NCBI RefSeq assembly: GCF_011089895.1
Contig: NZ_JAANAT010000003.1
Location: forward strand, 496,001 to 560,000
Reading direction: 5' to 3'
DNA length: 64,000 bases
Source of the DNA: Mucilaginibacter inviolabilis
GTDB taxonomy: Bacteria > Bacteroidota > Bacteroidia > Sphingobacteriales > Sphingobacteriaceae
The translations under genes were made by a program, and so were the position numbers. This document shows, piece after piece, positions 41,554 through 49,565 of this stretch. Under the pieces are notes generated by a model, which saw only the letters and a program-made list of their open reading frames with translations, did not search any database and had not been told where the DNA came from. The stretch's first letter is position 1. Every line of letters starts with the position of its first letter.

Positions 41554-42636
41554 TTGATCTCTGGTGGCCAGATCACCGAAGGTAAAGCCGTTTTAATTTT
41601 AAACGGTAGTATTATTGATGTTATTGACGAGACTGGTATCCCGGCCGATGCTATAAAAAAAGATCTGCAAGGGTACTATTTAGCACCCGGATTTATCGAC
41701 TTACAGATATACGGCAGCGGCGGACAGCTGTTTGCCGGTAAGCCAACCGTTGAGGCGCTTGCCCAGCTGGAAAACGACCTGCTGAACCAGGGTACCATTG
41801 GTGTATTTGCCACTATTGGTACCAATACCAATGATATTGTAGAAGCCGGTATTGATGCCGCCAAAATATACCGTACACAAAGTAAAGGCGCTTTCTGGGG
41901 TTTGCACCTGGAGGGGCCATATCTGAACCCTGCCAAACGCGGGGCACATCCCGAGAAATTTATCAAAAAGGCTACGTTGACCGAAGTGAAAAGCTGGTTG
42001 GAACGTGCCGATGGGGTGATCAAAATGATTACCATAGCGCCCGAGCTGCAGGATCAGGAAGTAATTGATTATCTGTTTAGCCAGGGTATCATTATTTCAT
42101 CGGGCCATAGCAATGCCACTTATGCCGAAGGGAAATCATTTTTGAACAAACCGGTGCAGGCGGTTACACACCTGTTTAACGCCATGCCGCAAATGCATCA
42201 TCGCGAACCAGGTTATATCCCGGCTATTTTTGAAGAGCGGCCATATACCAGCGTGGTGGCCGATGGCATCCATGTTGATTTTGCTATGATCCGTTTAGCC
42301 AAACGCGAACTGGGTGATAAGCTTTTTTTAATAACCGATGCCGTTACCTCAACCAAAGAAGGCGCCTATCAGCATGAATTAAGAGGCGATAGGTATACGA
42401 TGCCCGATGGTACCTTGTCTGGCTCTACTTTAACTATGCTTAAAGCAGTTGAAAATTGCGTTAAAAAGGTGGGTATTGAGTTGGCCGAGGCGGTAAACAT
42501 GGCATCCCTGTATCCGGCACAATTAGCCAAACAAACTAAAAAAGGTAAAATTGAAAAAAACTTTGATGCCGATCTGGTTGTTTTTAATGCTGATTTTGAG
42601 GTGAAGGGCACCGTGTTAGGAGGTGAATTTTTATAA
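41554..42636 (+). CDS. nagA: N-acetylglucosamine-6-phosphate deacetylase
   Basis: From TTG 41554 the protein has 360 residues. Family motifs are clear: LAPGFIDLQIYG, LHLEGPYLNPAKRGAHP, ISSGHSNATYAEG, THLFNAMPQMHHREPG and the catalytic Asp in LITDAV. It removes acetate from GlcNAc-6-P, feeding amino-sugar use and cell-wall recycling. The usual start is missing: in-frame codons upstream (from ATA 41530) read I-T-A-L-H-N-L-K-L-I-S-G and align without gaps to the E. coli NagA start MYALTQGRIFTG. So translation may begin at ATA 41530 (368 residues) rather than TTG 41554. No nagB is near. Confidence 0.9.
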   Translation: MISGGQITEGKAVLILNGSIIDVIDETGIPADAIKKDLQGYYLAPGFIDLQIYGSGGQLFAGKPTVEALAQLENDLLNQGTIGVFATIGTNTNDIVEAGIDAAKIYRTQSKGAFWGLHLEGPYLNPAKRGAHPEKFIKKATLTEVKSWLERADGVIKMITIAPELQDQEVIDYLFSQGIIISSGHSNATYAEGKSFLNKPVQAVTHLFNAMPQMHHREPGYIPAIFEERPYTSVVADGIHVDFAMIRLAKRELGDKLFLITDAVTSTKEGAYQHELRGDRYTMPDGTLSGSTLTMLKAVENCVKKVGIELAEAVNMASLYPAQLAKQTKKGKIEKNFDADLVVFNADFEVKGTVLGGEFL

Positions 42637-42637
42637 C

Positions 42638-42708
42638 ACTAATTAGTTCTAATTTTTGCGAATTTCACAAATTAGGAAAGCAATTCGTGAAATTAGATTC
42701 AATTAGTG
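42638..42708. repeat. Inverted repeat after nagA
   Basis: CACTAATT at 42638 pairs with AATTAGTG ending at 42708, and AATTTCAC (about 42661-42668) with GTGAAATT (42687-42694). It may act as a transcription end structure; no strong T run follows. Confidence 0.5.
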
Positions 42709-42770
42709 CACATTAGTGCCCACTTTTTTAACAAATACAACATAAAATTTTAACACTGGCTTTTATTCTT

Positions 42771-42778
42771 TATTTTTG
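42771..42778 (+). promoter_or_regulatory. Possible -7 box of pyrH
   Basis: TATTTTTG fits TAnnTTTG, but no TTG stands at the right distance upstream. It would give a leader of about 100 bases for pyrH. Confidence 0.3.
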
Positions 42779-42884
42779 GCGAACTCCATTATATGAACAG
42801 AGCTTTATCAATTCATGATATCAACGCAAGCAAGTTCTGTCTATTTTTATTACATCTATTTCTATTCATAACAAACCACACCAG

Positions 42885-43589
42885 ATGAAGTACAAAAGAA
42901 TCTTACTCAAACTTTCGGGCGAATCGCTGATGGGCGCAAGGCAATACGGTATTGATAACACCCAGGTATTGCAATATGCTCATGACATTAAAAACGTATA
43001 TGATGCAGGTATTGAAATTGCGATAGTTGTTGGTGGCGGTAATATTTTCAGGGGATTAAGTGCCGAGAAATCGGGTATGGAACGTGCCCAGGCCGATTAC
43101 ATGGGAATGCTGGCCACGGTAATTAACTGTATGGCATTGCAAAACGCGCTGGAAAGCATTGGCGTGGAAACACGTTTGCAATCGGCCATCAAAATGGAGC
43201 AGATCTGCGAGCCTTACATCCGCCGCCGCGCTATGCACCACTTAGAAGTGGGCAAAATTGTAATATTTGGCGCCGGTACCGGTAACCCGTATTTTACTAC
43301 CGATACAGCAGCCTCATTACGTGCTATTGAAATTAAAGCCGATGTGGTACTGAAAGGTACCCGTGTTGATGGTATTTATACTGCCGACCCGGAGAAGGAT
43401 CCATCGGCCACTCGTTACGACGAAATATCATTCCAGGAGGTTTATGACAAAGGACTGAACGTGATGGACATGACCGCCATAACCCTTTGCCGTGAAAATA
43501 AACTGCCAATCATTGTGTTTGATATGAACCAATCCGGCAATTTCATGAAAATAGCCCAGGGAGAAGCCGTAGGTACCCTGGTACACTAA
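42885..43589 (+). CDS. pyrH: UMP kinase
   Basis: A 234-residue amino-acid-kinase-fold enzyme with the UMP kinase pattern (KRILLKLSGESLMGARQYGI; IAIVVGGGNIFRGL; GAGTGNPYFTTDTAA; VLKGTRVDGIYTADPEKDP). It makes UDP from UMP in pyrimidine synthesis. In many bacteria pyrH follows tsf; here nagA lies between. A terminator follows. Confidence 0.97.
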   Translation: MKYKRILLKLSGESLMGARQYGIDNTQVLQYAHDIKNVYDAGIEIAIVVGGGNIFRGLSAEKSGMERAQADYMGMLATVINCMALQNALESIGVETRLQSAIKMEQICEPYIRRRAMHHLEVGKIVIFGAGTGNPYFTTDTAASLRAIEIKADVVLKGTRVDGIYTADPEKDPSATRYDEISFQEVYDKGLNVMDMTAITLCRENKLPIIVFDMNQSGNFMKIAQGEAVGTLVH

Positions 43590-43647
43590 GTATTCCTGCA
43601 GGTTTTAATTTAACACGCGGTTTATACTGTTTGTAAAAAACTCAGAG

Positions 43648-43687
43648 CCCTGTTATTCCGTAATTGTGAATAACAGGGTTTTATTTT
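43648..43687 (+). terminator. Rho-independent terminator after pyrH
   Basis: CCCTGTTATTC (43648-43658) pairs with GAATAACAGGG (43668-43678), then TTTTATTTTTTT. It ends only a few bases before the lipocalin start codon. Confidence 0.9.
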
Positions 43688-43693
43688 TTTAGC

Positions 43694-44203
43694 ATGAAAG
43701 CAGTATACTCGGTAGTTGTTTTATTATTTACCTTATTGTGGAGTACAGCCAATAAGCCGGTAAATAAGGTTGATCTGGACCGTTTTTCGGGTAAATGGTA
43801 TTCCCTATACTCGATACCTACGATGTTTGATAAAGGCACGCGGGAAACTACTACTACCTATACCCTTAATAGAGATGGTTACTATAATGTGGTAACCGTA
43901 GCCAAAAAAGGTGATGATAATGATCTGCACACCTATAAATCGAAACTTTTTCCGGACAAAAACAGGAACAATGCCGAAATGAAGGCGCAGTTCATCTGGC
44001 CCATCAAAGTTGATTATTGGGTAATTGAGCTGGCCGACGATTATTCGTGGACAGTGGTTGGACACCCTGATCATAAATTCCTTTTTATCATGAGCCGAAA
44101 ACCCACTATTCCCCAAACAGAATATAATGAGATCGTGGCCCGTTGTAAAGCCATGGGTTACCCGGTCGAAAAATTGGTTTCGCAACAGCATAAAGCCAAT
44201 TAA
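43694..44203 (+). CDS. Lipocalin-family protein (Blc-like)
   Basis: A 169-residue exported protein. The lipocalin signature is visible after the signal sequence (VDLDRFSGKWYSLYSIPTMF), with later structurally conserved regions (DYWVIELADDYSWTVVGHPD; LFIMSRKPTIP). It resembles bacterial Blc, which binds fatty acids or lysophospholipids at the outer membrane. No lipobox Cys is seen, so it may be periplasmic rather than lipid-anchored. The start lies just after the pyrH terminator; its own promoter must overlap that region. Confidence 0.9.
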   Translation: MKAVYSVVVLLFTLLWSTANKPVNKVDLDRFSGKWYSLYSIPTMFDKGTRETTTTYTLNRDGYYNVVTVAKKGDDNDLHTYKSKLFPDKNRNNAEMKAQFIWPIKVDYWVIELADDYSWTVVGHPDHKFLFIMSRKPTIPQTEYNEIVARCKAMGYPVEKLVSQQHKAN

Positions 44204-44222
44204 CTATTGATTCCCCAATAAA

Positions 44223-44249
44223 AAAGGCCGCCATAAAATGGCGGCCTTT
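44223..44249. terminator. Bidirectional terminator between lipocalin and M1 peptidase
   Basis: AAAGGCCGCCAT (44223-44234) pairs exactly with ATGGCGGCCTTT (44238-44249) with a 3-base loop between convergent genes. Confidence 0.92.
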
Positions 44250-44268
44250 GCTGTATAAGCAATGAAGA

Positions 44269-46770
44269 TTATTTGGCGTCTCCACCAAGCTCTTTAGCCA
44301 CATTCTCGGCAGCTGTAGCTGAGGCGGCATCATTTAACTGGGTACGTTGTGTTTTAATGGTTTGCATTAAAGTAGCTACAAATTTGTCGGCACCATACAT
44401 TTTGTATTTGATACCAAAATCCTTAAGCTCTGCAATACCCTGCTGGGCATATTCCGGTTTTTCGACCCTTCCGGTCATATCGGCAAATGCCCTTACACCA
44501 TTGAACTTGTTTTGTACGGTGCCATTTTTAAAGGTATCATAAATGTATGGCCACTCGGCTGTTCCTCCTTTAGTGGCATACAAATTAAATATAGCGGTTG
44601 TTAAAGCGCCTTTATTGTCTTTCTCAAAAGCTTTGGCCTGTTTCAAGGCCTCGGGGGCATCTATCTGACCAATAGCTTCCAATGCAGCTCCCTGCACGGC
44701 GTACGACTCACTGCTGAGCGCTTGTTTGAACAAAGTTAAATTGCCAGAAGCTTTAAACTTACCTAAAGCAGTAATGGCCGCAGCTTTGGCTAATGTATTA
44801 TCATCGGTTTGAGCCAGCGACGCCAATATAGGCTGAGCCGCGGTGCGGATGTCATCATTGGTGAGGTTGAGCGCTTTGATAGCTTTAATACGCAAGCCGT
44901 AATATTTATCTTTTAAAGCGGCAATGATAATTTTTTGATTGGCTTTTTCTTTCTGATTGGCAGCAGCAGCTTCAATAGCCTCATATCTGTCCATATACAA
45001 TGGCGCGTTGAAGTACTGGAATGAGAACTCTTCTATGCTTTTATTATCGGTTTTTTTGGCCAGTAAAATTTTATCACCATCTACATTTACCAGGTCGGGT
45101 TTGGTAGCTACGTGGAAAGTTAAAGTATCGGCCTTATCATTCATCCACACTTTATGGCGTTCTTTTTTACCGCCTGCGTATATATCAATAGCAAAAGGCA
45201 ATTTAAAGGTTTGTCCATCCTGGTTTTGCTGCAGATAAACGGTTTGGGTTTTGGTAGCATCGTCCCATTTATAGCTGATGTTTAAAATGGGGTGACCTGC
45301 ACCGTAATACCATTGGTTAAAATACCAGTTCAGATCTAACCCGCTGGCTTCTTCCAGCGCCAGGCGCAATTGCTGGGCTTCGCCATTTTTGAAGGCATTT
45401 GTTTTCAGGTAGATACCCAGTCCTTTAAAAAATGCGGCATCGCCCAAATAGTTACGCAGCATGTTTAAAATGCGGCCACCTTTTTGGTAAGTAACTACGT
45501 CAAAAACATCTTCCTTATCGTCATAATAAAAACGTACCAGGTTTTTAACTTTAGCATCAGGCGTTCTTAAGTAGTTAAGCAAAGCATCATGATTATGCTC
45601 GTCGCCAACATCTTTGCCGTATTTATGCTCGGCCCAAAGCGTTTCGCTAAAATCGGCAAATGATTCATTTACGGTAAGGTTGCTCCAGCTTTCGGCGGTC
45701 ACATAATCACCAAACCACTGGTGGAACAGCTCGTGCACAATGGTGCTGCGACCATTATTGTAATAAGCATCAAGCAGTTCGCGGTGAGTGCCCTGTACAT
45801 ATTCACCATGTAAGGTAGCGGTAGTGTTTTCCATAGCGCCGCTTACATAATCGCGCACTACAATCTGCGCGTATTTATTCCAGGGATAATCAACACCTAA
45901 AGTTTTGGAGTAAAACTCAATCACCTCTGGTGTAAAGCCGAATATTTCTTTGGCATAAGGAGCATATTTGGGCTCCAGGTAATAGTTTACCTCTTTATCG
46001 CGCCACTTGTCTTTATAGATCTTAAAATCGCCAACGGCCATCATGAACAGATAAGGCGAATGCGGTAGGTCCATTTTCCAGTAATCGGTACGGGTACCAT
46101 CGGCGTTGGTTTTTTGCGATACCAGTTTTCCGTTGGATAGCGTAACATACTTGGAAGGTACCGTCATAGTGATCTCTTCGGTAGTTTTTTGGCTTGGCTT
46201 ATCAATAGTTGGGAACCAGGCCGATGAGCTTTCGGTTTCGCCTTGTGTCCAAACCTGTGTTGGTTTATCTTTTTCGGTGCCGTCGGGGTTGATGAAATAT
46301 AAGCCTTTGGCATCATTTATAGCGGCGCTGCCTTTTGATTTTAATTCGTTTGGCTTGGCGGTATAGTCGATATAAATGGTATAGCTTTCGTTGTTATGAT
46401 AAACCTTATCCAGCTTTATAGCCACTGACAAGCTATCCTGGTAAGTAAATTTCAGCGGAATATTCTTGCCGTTTTTTACCACCGATATATTTTTAAGATC
46501 CATGCCTTTGGCATCAAGTCTTAGGCTGTCGGTAGGATAAAAGTGAGGTTTTAAGGTAACCCATTCTTTACCGTACAGGTAACGCTTTTTGTAATCAAAA
46601 CGGACGTCGAGTTTGGTGTGTATCAGGTCGTTAACCTTGGTGGGTACAGCGCGGTAAATTTTCATTTCCGGATCGTCCGGTTTCGGCGCTTGCTGCGCGT
46701 ACGATGAGGTAAGGGCTGCCGTTAGCGCACACGATAACAACAGCGTTGAAATTGGTTTCAGATCAGTCAT
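44269..46770 (-). CDS. Exported M1-family aminopeptidase
   Basis: An 833-residue zinc aminopeptidase with a signal peptide ending near residue 25 (SSYAQ). The substrate motif GAMEN is at 311-315 and the zinc site is His346-Glu347-x-x-His350 with Glu369 (VHELFHQWF; VNESFADFSE). The C-terminal part from about 600 has HEAT-like helices. It would trim peptides in the periplasm. It is alone on this strand, divergent from the permease array with 301 bases between. Confidence 0.95.
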   Translation of the reverse strand: MTDLKPISTLLLSCALTAALTSSYAQQAPKPDDPEMKIYRAVPTKVNDLIHTKLDVRFDYKKRYLYGKEWVTLKPHFYPTDSLRLDAKGMDLKNISVVKNGKNIPLKFTYQDSLSVAIKLDKVYHNNESYTIYIDYTAKPNELKSKGSAAINDAKGLYFINPDGTEKDKPTQVWTQGETESSSAWFPTIDKPSQKTTEEITMTVPSKYVTLSNGKLVSQKTNADGTRTDYWKMDLPHSPYLFMMAVGDFKIYKDKWRDKEVNYYLEPKYAPYAKEIFGFTPEVIEFYSKTLGVDYPWNKYAQIVVRDYVSGAMENTTATLHGEYVQGTHRELLDAYYNNGRSTIVHELFHQWFGDYVTAESWSNLTVNESFADFSETLWAEHKYGKDVGDEHNHDALLNYLRTPDAKVKNLVRFYYDDKEDVFDVVTYQKGGRILNMLRNYLGDAAFFKGLGIYLKTNAFKNGEAQQLRLALEEASGLDLNWYFNQWYYGAGHPILNISYKWDDATKTQTVYLQQNQDGQTFKLPFAIDIYAGGKKERHKVWMNDKADTLTFHVATKPDLVNVDGDKILLAKKTDNKSIEEFSFQYFNAPLYMDRYEAIEAAAANQKEKANQKIIIAALKDKYYGLRIKAIKALNLTNDDIRTAAQPILASLAQTDDNTLAKAAAITALGKFKASGNLTLFKQALSSESYAVQGAALEAIGQIDAPEALKQAKAFEKDNKGALTTAIFNLYATKGGTAEWPYIYDTFKNGTVQNKFNGVRAFADMTGRVEKPEYAQQGIAELKDFGIKYKMYGADKFVATLMQTIKTQRTQLNDAASATAAENVAKELGGDAK

Positions 46771-47071
46771 ATAACAATATTAGTATTTTGTCTTCAAATA
46801 AAGTATAAAATAAGGGAGTAATTATCAGTTTACACACCCCTGGCTTATGCAGATTAACCTTAAATAGCTATGACGTTTTGGGTATACTATATGTTACGAC
46901 TAGTAAAATTTATTTTAATACATACCGCATAAAAGCGAACACCATCTGTACGGATTCGAACAGTATAAGTTATTTTTTCTATTTAAATTATTGATATTCA
47001 ATATTTTAAATAAATGGCACAATATTTTAGCCTGTATTACCTGCGACGGTGGTACCTAATAAATTTTTAGT
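46771..47071. other. AT-rich divergent spacer before the permease array
   Basis: This 301-base gap is AT-rich, with no gene, no clear hairpin and no exact TAnnTTTG box next to a TTG. It must hold the promoters of the M1 peptidase and of the first permease gene, but none could be pinned down. Confidence 0.5.
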
Positions 47072-49444
47072 ATGATCAAGAATTATTTAAAAATAGCATG
47101 GCGTAATTTAATCAAGAACAAGGCGCATACTTTTATAAATATGGCTGGCCTGTCGGTTGGTTTGGCTTGTAGCCTGCTTATTATGCTATGGGTGCAAAAT
47201 GAGCTGAGCGTTGATGGTTTTCATAAAAATAAATCCCGTTTATATAATGTATATGAGCGCCGGTATTTTGATCATAAAATATCCGGGCAGTATAACACAC
47301 CAGGGGTACTGGCCGCCGAAATGAAAAAAGTGTTCCCCGAGATAGAATATGCCGTAAACGGGGTATACAATGAGAATAATACCTTCATGGCTCAAAACAA
47401 AATACTAAAACTTAGGGGTGGAGCCGCAGATGCCGATTTTTTTAAAATGTTCAGTTACCCGCTTTTACAAGGCAGTGCACAAGCGGCATTAAATTCGCCT
47501 TTAAGCGTGGCTATATCGCGCAATATGGCGGTAGCTTTTTTTGGCAGTCCGGAGGCGGCTATAGGTAAAACCATTCGTTTTGAAAATAAGAAGGATTTTA
47601 CCGTAAGTGCTGTGTTTGAAAACCTGCCCAATAATACGCTGGAAAAATTTGAGTATCTTATGAGCTGGTCTGCTTTCCAGATAGAAAATCCATCGGCAAA
47701 AGAATGGAATAATAACTGGCCGCGCACTGCTATTATGTTGAGGGCCGATGCAAACCCTGTTCAGTTTGAAAAAAAGATAACCCATTTTTTAGATAATTAC
47801 AGCACTGGCCAAAAGAAAGGGGTTTTTACTACAGATCTTGATATACAGCCATTTGATCAAAAATACCTGTATGGCAATTTTACAGGTACTAAATTTAGCG
47901 GAGGCCGTATTGAATATGTACACCTTTTTAGCATTGTAGCCATTTTTATTTTACTGATAGCCTGCATCAACTTCATGAACCTCACTACCGCGCGTTCTGT
48001 TAAACGGGCACGGGAAATAGGTGTGCGTAAGGTTGTGGGCGCTGTGCGTTCGGTGTTGATCAAACAATTTATCGGCGAATCATTAATGGTAACTTCATTA
48101 GCCGTTATTGTTTCTTTGATGTTATTGATATTACTATTGCCATTGTTTAACCAAATTACTCAGAAACAGATCGAGTTGCCATTTAACCAGGTTGATTTTT
48201 GGCTCAAATTGGTTGCTATAACACTGATAACCGGTTTGGTAGCGGGTAGCTATCCCGCCCTGTTCCTTTCTTCATTTAACCCGGTTAAAGTTTTAAAAGG
48301 CACACTGAAGTTAGATGCCGGCACTACCTTATTTCGTAAGGGGCTCGTGGTATTCCAGTTTGTGTTATCTGTTGTTATGATCATCGGAACTATGATTGTT
48401 GCGCGGCAAATGAATTTTATTCAGTCCAGAAACCTGGGTTACGACCGCGAAAACCTCATTTATTTGCCCATAGAAGGAGAGCTTAAAACGCAATACGAGG
48501 TTTTTAAATCCGAAGCCCTAAAAATGCCGGGAATACAATCTGTATCTGTTTCGGGCTCAAGACCAACCATCATTGACAACGGTACGGTTGGTGTAGAATG
48601 GACGGGAAAAGACCCCAACAACAGCATTCGGTTTGTACAAACCACCATCAATTATGATTTTATAAAAACCCTGAAACTAAGTTTGCTGGCCGGGCGCGAT
48701 TTTTCCAAAGATTATCCTACAGATACAGCGGGTTATATTATCAATGAAACCGCTATGAAGCGGATGGGATATACAAGCGCTATCGGGCAGCCGTTGGCGT
48801 TATGGGGACAAAAGGGTAAAATTATTGGCGTAGTTAAAGATTTTCATCTTAATTCCTTACATGAGCCAATCCTGCCCCTGATTCTCTGGCTTTCACAAAA
48901 AGTGGATTATGGCAGTGTACTGGTCCGCACCGAACCGGGTAAAACCAAAGAAGCATTGGCCAGCCTGGAAACTCTGAGTAAACAAATTAACCCGGCATTT
49001 CCATTTAACTATTCATTTTCTGATGCAGAATATCTGAACCTTTATCAAAGCGAGCAGATAGTAGGCAAGTTAGCTAACGTATTCGCGCTGCTGGCCATTT
49101 TTATTTCATGCCTGGGCCTGCTTGGTTTGGCTATGTTCACGGCCGAGCAACGTATCAAAGAAATTGGTATCCGTAAAATATTAGGCGCCAGTGTCAGCTC
49201 GCTTTTTAAACTGCTATCCTCAGAGTTTTTGGTATTGGTTATAGTTGCCCTGCTCATTGCATCGCCTATAGCCTGGTACGCTATGAATAAATGGCTGCAA
49301 GGCTTTGCTTTTCATACAGAGATACAATGGTGGGTATTTGCCCTTTCGGGAGGTTTAATTGTATTGATAGCGCTGGCAACCGTAAGCTTTCAGGCGGCCA
49401 GGGCCGCATTAATTAACCCGGTAAAGAGTTTAAGAAGCGAATAA
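47072..49444 (+). CDS. MacB/FtsX-type ABC permease, array member 1
   Basis: A 790-residue permease with eight membrane helices in two halves. The first helix is at about 21-42. A periplasmic MacB-type domain follows, then an FtsX triple-helix block (about 285-410). A central helix, a second periplasmic domain (about 450-660) and a second FtsX block complete it. The likely ATPase-contact loops are KRAREIGVRKVVGA and QRIKEIGIRKILGA. No ATP-binding gene is nearby, so it must use an ATPase encoded elsewhere. Such transporters move or release lipoproteins, peptides or other envelope compounds rather than importing nutrients; the substrate is unknown. Confidence 0.9.
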   Translation: MIKNYLKIAWRNLIKNKAHTFINMAGLSVGLACSLLIMLWVQNELSVDGFHKNKSRLYNVYERRYFDHKISGQYNTPGVLAAEMKKVFPEIEYAVNGVYNENNTFMAQNKILKLRGGAADADFFKMFSYPLLQGSAQAALNSPLSVAISRNMAVAFFGSPEAAIGKTIRFENKKDFTVSAVFENLPNNTLEKFEYLMSWSAFQIENPSAKEWNNNWPRTAIMLRADANPVQFEKKITHFLDNYSTGQKKGVFTTDLDIQPFDQKYLYGNFTGTKFSGGRIEYVHLFSIVAIFILLIACINFMNLTTARSVKRAREIGVRKVVGAVRSVLIKQFIGESLMVTSLAVIVSLMLLILLLPLFNQITQKQIELPFNQVDFWLKLVAITLITGLVAGSYPALFLSSFNPVKVLKGTLKLDAGTTLFRKGLVVFQFVLSVVMIIGTMIVARQMNFIQSRNLGYDRENLIYLPIEGELKTQYEVFKSEALKMPGIQSVSVSGSRPTIIDNGTVGVEWTGKDPNNSIRFVQTTINYDFIKTLKLSLLAGRDFSKDYPTDTAGYIINETAMKRMGYTSAIGQPLALWGQKGKIIGVVKDFHLNSLHEPILPLILWLSQKVDYGSVLVRTEPGKTKEALASLETLSKQINPAFPFNYSFSDAEYLNLYQSEQIVGKLANVFALLAIFISCLGLLGLAMFTAEQRIKEIGIRKILGASVSSLFKLLSSEFLVLVIVALLIASPIAWYAMNKWLQGFAFHTEIQWWVFALSGGLIVLIALATVSFQAARAALINPVKSLRSE

Positions 49445-49447
49445 GTT

Positions 49448-49482
49448 TGGTTTCGGATGTCGGATGTTCGATATCGGATTTT
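49448..49482. repeat. TTTCGGATGTTCGA-type short repeat
   Basis: The spacer after permease 1 holds the words TTTCGGATGTCGGATGTTCG and a further ATATCGGATTTTT. Related words stand at about 38262 and 56828. Confidence 0.5.
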
Positions 49483-49565
49483 TCACCATTGCTTGTTTTT
49501 AATGGAGTTCAAGAGGTCTTCGACATTTAGAGGTTAGAAATTAGTTTTTAGGATATTAAGAAATC

